This document shows, one piece after another, positions 50,253 to 53,442 of a stretch of DNA of 53,442 nt. The notes below the pieces were generated by a model that worked only from the letters and a program-made list of their open reading frames with translations, was not told where the DNA came from and did not search any database. The DNA is taken from NCBI GenBank assembly GCA_020026035.1, contig JAHHRC010000002.1, positions 1 to 53,442 on the forward strand, read 5' to 3'. Every line of letters starts with the position of its first letter. Within the stretch, counting starts at the first letter, position 1. The stretch comes from Erysipelotrichaceae bacterium (GTDB lineage Bacteria > Bacillota_I > Bacilli_A > Erysipelotrichales > Erysipelotrichaceae). The translations under genes and the position numbers were made by a program.

Positions 50253-51174
50253 AATTGCCTCTTTCTAACAGTTGTCGATGGACATCTGTTGTAATGTATA
50301 AATATCCAAGAATCGATATAAATGGAAGTAATGTAAATAACATAAAGATTGCAAGAATCGTATTCAAACCACGATGTTTCGGATTACGAGATGTTAAGAA
50401 TATAAGCAACGCTACCATACCATACATCGCTAAATACAACATACATGCAAAGGAAATCGCCTGTAAGGCAATTTGTACACTCGCTACCTCTTGTGGATAG
50501 CGAATCACATACATATACAAGAAGAAGCCAGCAATTCCAACATACCCACTCCACTTCGGAGGTAAGTAGGTTCCAATTGGTTCAATCGGCTCAACATAAA
50601 TACGCAAACGCTTCAACATCAAACGACTAATGATATGCACAATATAGCCCTCTAAAACACCAATCAAAATGGTACTTACAAAGAAGACCGACAACATCAT
50701 TTGGTGCAAATCCATCATAGGCGCAACCATATTGGTTTGTTCCATGACCATCGTCATCGTTTCTTCCATCATGTTCACTTCTTCCATGAAGTTATATCCA
50801 AGAATTGAAGCCAACACAAAGGTACTCAACAACATCGAAACAATCGATACAGCCATCGTAATCAAAATGGTCTTACGTGTTTCCAAACGCTTCTTCACAC
50901 AGCCACCGTATATAAAACCAGTAATACTTGCCGAAGCGACTAAGAAGATTAACATCGGTGTACCAAGCACAACGGCTAATAACACCATCGCAACAAGCAC
51001 AACTACCGAATCCTTCATTCCATATTTTGTCGCATAGAAAACCATTGGTAGTGGCATTAAGAACGAGAATAGACTTGATAACACACCAGCAAGCTGCCGG
51101 TCGATCAAAAGACATACTCCAACAATGGCTACTACCATAGCTCCATCCGTTAATTTTCGAACATTTTTATTCAT
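50236..51174 (-). CDS. YybS-like (DUF2232) membrane protein
   Basis: The 312-residue protein has about eight hydrophobic segments. The first half (VCLLIDRQLAGVLSSLFSFL, then PLPMVFYATKYGMKDSVVV) has the pattern of DUF2232/YybS proteins. In Firmicutes yybS lies directly upstream of gdpP as here, and the genes overlap by 17 bases. The family resembles ECF-type membrane components; its substrate is not established. The assignment rests on both topology and context. Confidence 0.85.
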   Translation of the reverse strand: MNKNVRKLTDGAMVVAIVGVCLLIDRQLAGVLSSLFSFLMPLPMVFYATKYGMKDSVVVLVAMVLLAVVLGTPMLIFLVASASITGFIYGGCVKKRLETRKTILITMAVSIVSMLLSTFVLASILGYNFMEEVNMMEETMTMVMEQTNMVAPMMDLHQMMLSVFFVSTILIGVLEGYIVHIISRLMLKRLRIYVEPIEPIGTYLPPKWSGYVGIAGFFLYMYVIRYPQEVASVQIALQAISFACMLYLAMYGMVALLIFLTSRNPKHRGLNTILAIFMLFTLLPFISILGYLYITTDVHRQLLERGNYAKRD

Positions 51175-51225
51175 ACTAACCTCTATTTTTAATGGGTTTA
51201 TTATACCACATCGCGTAACTATCGC

Positions 51226-51570
51226 TTAATCCTTCTGTTTCAAAGCCAAATAGCCTCGTACCACAAAGAAACAAGCACCTGCTAGCATAAGCATCCAAGT
51301 CGATCCTTGAAAGCGAATCAAAGAATACACAAGCCACCAAACAAGCATCAAGGCCATTCCAAAACTACCTTCCACTCGTTCAACAACCTTTTCATCTATA
51401 TTCACTTCTTTTCGCATCATGCGATCAAACTTTTCAAAGAAATACCAAACTACCATCAAACTAGCACCCGCAATGTATAAACACCAAGGCACATACATAC
51501 TCAAAACAAGAAACACCAAACTACCAACATAAGCAGCTAATGAATAATATAAAAACTGATTTACTTTCAT
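51226..51570 (-). CDS. Small membrane protein of unknown function
   Basis: The protein is 114 residues from the ATG at 51570, six bases after AAAGGGG; an upstream in-frame start lies before that site. It has about four hydrophobic segments in two pairs (residues about 8-24, 28-46, 68-86 and 90-108), with a charged cytoplasmic loop (EKFDRMMRKEVNIDEKVVER) between the pairs. I recognise no family. It lies between the rpsF-ssb-rpsR operon, which ends in a terminator, and yybS. Confidence 0.75.
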   Translation of the reverse strand: MKVNQFLYYSLAAYVGSLVFLVLSMYVPWCLYIAGASLMVVWYFFEKFDRMMRKEVNIDEKVVERVEGSFGMALMLVWWLVYSLIRFQGSTWMLMLAGACFFVVRGYLALKQKD

Positions 51571-51614
51571 AGTTTTCCCCTTTGCAACATTATACAAAAA
51601 ATACCGCTAAAACG

Positions 51615-51640
51615 TAAAAAAAGGTGTCCTTAGACACCTT
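51615..51640 (-). terminator. Terminator of rpsF-ssb-rpsR
   Basis: A perfect 8-bp stem AAGGTGTC/GACACCTT (51621-51628 with 51633-51640) is followed by a T run on the minus strand, 28 bases after rpsR. Confidence 0.88.
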
Positions 51641-51668
51641 GAATGTATTCTTACTACCGTGTAGACAA

Positions 51669-51896
51669 TTAGTCTTGAACGTATGGAAGTAGAGCCATCT
51701 GACGTGCACGCTTAATAGCTGTTGCAAGTTGACGTTGGTACTTAGCATTTGTTCCTGTTACACGACGAGGAATAATCTTACCATTTGCAGAGATGAAGCG
51801 CTTTAGCAATTCAACATCCTTGTAATCGATGTATTCGATATGGTTTTTTGTGAAGTAGCAAACCTTACGGCCGCCTCTTTGTTTTTTGTATGCCAT
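51669..51896 (-). CDS. rpsR: 30S ribosomal protein S18
   Basis: The 75-residue protein has AAAGGAG six bases before the ATG. It starts MAYKKQRGGRKVCYFTKNH, continues IDYKDVELLKRFIS and has the rRNA-binding signature GKIIPRRVTGTNAKYQRQL, then a basic C-terminal helix. One Cys is present near the N terminus. It is the last gene of rpsF-ssb-rpsR, 21 bases after ssb. S6 and S18 bind as a pair in the small subunit platform. Confidence 0.97.
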   Translation of the reverse strand: MAYKKQRGGRKVCYFTKNHIEYIDYKDVELLKRFISANGKIIPRRVTGTNAKYQRQLATAIKRARQMALLPYVQD

Positions 51897-51917
51897 GTGA
51901 ATCTCCTTTCCTACTGA

Positions 51918-52460
51918 CTAGAATGGAAGGTCTTCCTTTGTCAGATCAATCATGGAAGAACCTGTGTCAAATTCACTAGTTCCGCTAGGTTCACTTGGAG
52001 TCGCTTGTGGTGCTGGTGCACTATAAGCTGGAGCCGGTTGAACTGGCGCAGAATAGTTCGGTTGAGAATAGTTTGGAGCTGAATAGCTAGGCGCATTATA
52101 GCCACCTTGTTGTCCCATTCTCTCCTGTGTTTGAGCTTTTGACTCAAGGAGTTGCACAGAATCGGTAACGATCTCTGTCACATATACCTTGTGCCCATCG
52201 TTTGCAACATAGTTTCGTGTCTGAATACTTCCTTCAACTCCTACTAACGCACCCTTGCGTCCATAAGAACCTAAGAAGTCAGCACTCTGTCTCCAAGAAA
52301 CACAGTTAATAAAGTCCGCTGAAGGACCATTGGCTGAAGCCTTGAATCCACGATCCACTGCAACCGAATACGAAGCTACGCTGATTCCATTTGGAGTCTT
52401 CTTTACTTCGACATCTCGAGTGAGTCGTCCTACTAATACAACACGATTAATTCCACTCAT
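51918..52460 (-). CDS. ssb: Single-stranded DNA-binding protein
   Basis: The 180-residue protein has an OB-fold domain (1-110) with INRVVLVGRLTRDVE and NFINCVSW-like FINCVSWRQSADF, then a Pro/Ala/Ser/Tyr-rich linker with repeated NYS and YSAP units, then an acidic tip EDLPF that recruits partner proteins (the usual form is DDDIPF). It protects single-stranded DNA in replication and repair. It overlaps the rpsF stop by one base. Confidence 0.96.
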   Translation of the reverse strand: MSGINRVVLVGRLTRDVEVKKTPNGISVASYSVAVDRGFKASANGPSADFINCVSWRQSADFLGSYGRKGALVGVEGSIQTRNYVANDGHKVYVTEIVTDSVQLLESKAQTQERMGQQGGYNAPSYSAPNYSQPNYSAPVQPAPAYSAPAPQATPSEPSGTSEFDTGSSMIDLTKEDLPF

Positions 52461-52768
52461 TACTTATCTCCTTTGACGTTTACGTCGTCCATGTTTACAT
52501 TCATGAAACGAACGATGTTACGGTTAATGCTCATCAAACGATCGAGCTCCTTAACACATGTATTGTCAGCTTCGAAGTTAACAACTACATAGTAACCCTT
52601 TGTCATGTGGTCAATGCTGTAAGCGAAGTCACGCATTCCCCATTCGTCTGTCTTAGCTACCTTACCACCGTTTGTTGTGATAATGTTTCCAAGGTTTTCG
52701 ATGAGAGCTGCACGTTCAGAATCTTCTACGTTTGCATTGATGATGTACATAAGTTCATACTTTCTCAT
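52460..52768 (-). CDS. rpsF: 30S ribosomal protein S6
   Basis: The 102-residue protein has a strong AAGGAGGTG site six bases before the ATG. It starts MRKYELMYIINANVEDSER, with WGMRDFAYSIDHMTKGYYVVVNF in the middle, and ends in the IVRFMNVN strand of S6. It is the first gene of rpsF-ssb-rpsR, with a promoter at 52838-52866 and a leader of about 60 bases. Confidence 0.97.
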   Translation of the reverse strand: MRKYELMYIINANVEDSERAALIENLGNIITTNGGKVAKTDEWGMRDFAYSIDHMTKGYYVVVNFEADNTCVKELDRLMSINRNIVRFMNVNMDDVNVKGDK

Positions 52769-52837
52769 TATTCACACCTCCTTTTGGTCTATTGGCAGTT
52801 TCCTGCAAGGAGCAGATTAAAACCTACTCGCCACATG

Positions 52838-52866
52838 ATTCTAGCAGTTATCACTCTCTTTGTCCA
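52838..52866 (-). promoter_or_regulatory. Promoter of rpsF-ssb-rpsR
   Basis: On the minus strand TGGACA (52866-52861), a 17-base spacer and TAGAAT (52843-52838) with extended TGC. It lies on the 3' end of the aminotransferase gene, whose stop is inside the -10. Confidence 0.7.
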
Positions 52867-53442
52867 CTGTTTTTAAGAATTCTTCGATTCCATCAAGCAC
52901 CACATCCACTTGTTTACTCGCATACGACAAGCGAACATAATCCTTACAACTCTTACCAAACACGGAACCTGGAATCACAACAACACCCTGTTCCTCCAAC
53001 AAACGCTTGGCAAACATAAAGCCATCCATCCCAAATAGTGACACATTTAAAAACATATAATATGCCCCATTTGCAACTGGAACAGATATCCCCATCTTAT
53101 TCAAGCGTTTGCGTACATGATTTCGACGAATCAACAATTTCGATCGTTTCTCTTCAATCTCTCGATCTCCATACAGCGAACATGCCTCAATTGCTGCAAA
53201 TTGTGATGGTGTAGTTGGACACATCGTTCCATACTGATGAATTCGCTTCATACCTTCTAAGATCCAAGAAGGACCTAACGCATAGCCAATGCGCCACCCA
53301 CTCATCGCATAAGCTTTCGAAAACCCATTCAACACAACAAGCTGCTCTTTCAACGATTCAAACAACCCTAACGATACCGGCTTACTACCATAGGTAAATT
53401 CCAAATACGATTCATCCGACACTACAAGCAAATGATGTTTCA
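52841..53442 (-). CDS. Class I/II PLP-dependent aminotransferase (N-terminal part outside window)
   Basis: The frame is open to the window edge and gives about 200 C-terminal residues; the N-terminal half is missing. The PLP-lysine segment LNGFSKAYAMSGWRIGYALG, preceded by VVSDESYLEF, and a C-terminal SYASKQVDVVLDGI place it in fold type I aminotransferases of the aspartate/tyrosine/MalY group. Substrate cannot be set from this part. Its stop codon lies within the rpsF promoter. Confidence 0.88.
   Translation of the reverse strand, partial: KHHLLVVSDESYLEFTYGSKPVSLGLFESLKEQLVVLNGFSKAYAMSGWRIGYALGPSWILEGMKRIHQYGTMCPTTPSQFAAIEACSLYGDREIEEKRSKLLIRRNHVRKRLNKMGISVPVANGAYYMFLNVSLFGMDGFMFAKRLLEEQGVVVIPGSVFGKSCKDYVRLSYASKQVDVVLDGIEEFLKTVDKESDNC

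Noticed and set aside
52769..52837. S6:S18-binding leader motif before rpsF
   Set aside because: Small hairpins such as GCAG-GAAA-CTGC are present, but the characteristic bulged motif was not recognisable by eye.
1..53442. CRISPR array, insertion sequence, toxin-antitoxin or restriction system
   Set aside because: No repeat-spacer pattern, transposase, nuclease-methylase pair or toxin-like pair was seen in any region.

Overview
The window looks like a chromosomal segment of a low-GC, Gram-positive (Firmicutes/Bacillota) anaerobe. The gene content and the rpsF-ssb-rpsR / yybS-gdpP-rplI-dnaB / walJ-htrA-rlmH backbone fit Erysipelotrichia or a close relative. This is inferred from gene families and order, not from a database match. 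Gram-positive features are lipoboxes, strong AAGGAGG-type ribosome binding sites, a flavodiiron protein, a GlgC/GlgD pair, HPr with His15 and Ser46, and cre-like operators. I see no phage, transposon, CRISPR or rRNA. After about 1.8 kb almost everything is on the minus strand; exceptions are one tRNA, ftsH and one acetyltransferase gene.

Layout from the left. 1-3.0 kb: two adjacent G3E (CobW-type) GTPases, the second fused to a YcgQ/TIGR03943-like domain; a CPWC thioredoxin-like lipoprotein; a TetR regulator downstream of a MntP-like metal exporter. 3.2-9.2 kb: a DegV protein, two tRNA-Arg genes (CCT and CCG) flanking an isolated ftsH, then lgt-rpiB-unknown and a DUF308/HdeD membrane protein. 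9.2-11.2 kb: the potassium system ktrB-ktrA. 11.4-16.9 kb: the RNA quality-control block secG-rnr-smpB-(membrane protein)-ssrA. 16.9-22 kb: a flavodiiron protein with an overlapping lipoprotein, then the glycolytic genes pgk-tpiA and eno. 22.1-24.9 kb: a four-gene ABC export module with no recognisable cargo gene. 25-28.8 kb: glgC-glgD-glgA. 29-41.4 kb: a long minus-strand run glgB-pulA-secA-DUF885 peptidase-lipoprotein-ung-folC, followed by an endonuclease/exonuclease/phosphatase-fold membrane protein. 41.5-44.1 kb: an acetyltransferase, a phosphohexomutase and ptsH. 44.2-53.4 kb: rlmH, an HtrA-like protein, walJ, dnaB, rplI, gdpP, yybS, a small membrane protein, rpsR, ssb, rpsF and the 3' part of an aminotransferase gene.

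Functional themes. Carbon storage is the strongest: GlgC, GlgD, GlgA, GlgB, type I pullulanase and the hexose-phosphate mutase together cover synthesis and debranching of glycogen. HPr and cre-like sites at pgk and at the EEP-fold gene point to CcpA control. GdpP and KtrA/KtrB connect through c-di-AMP in other Firmicutes. tmRNA, SmpB and RNase R form the trans-translation machinery.

Most of the window is ordinary housekeeping. The items most worth a second look are the GTPase-YcgQ fusion, an HtrA homologue that has lost both the catalytic His and Ser, an alpha/beta-hydrolase-like lipoprotein whose nucleophile position is Glu, the orphan ABC export module, and a short motif shared by the promoter regions of the two glycogen transcription units. 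I cannot point to one clearly new system with confidence.
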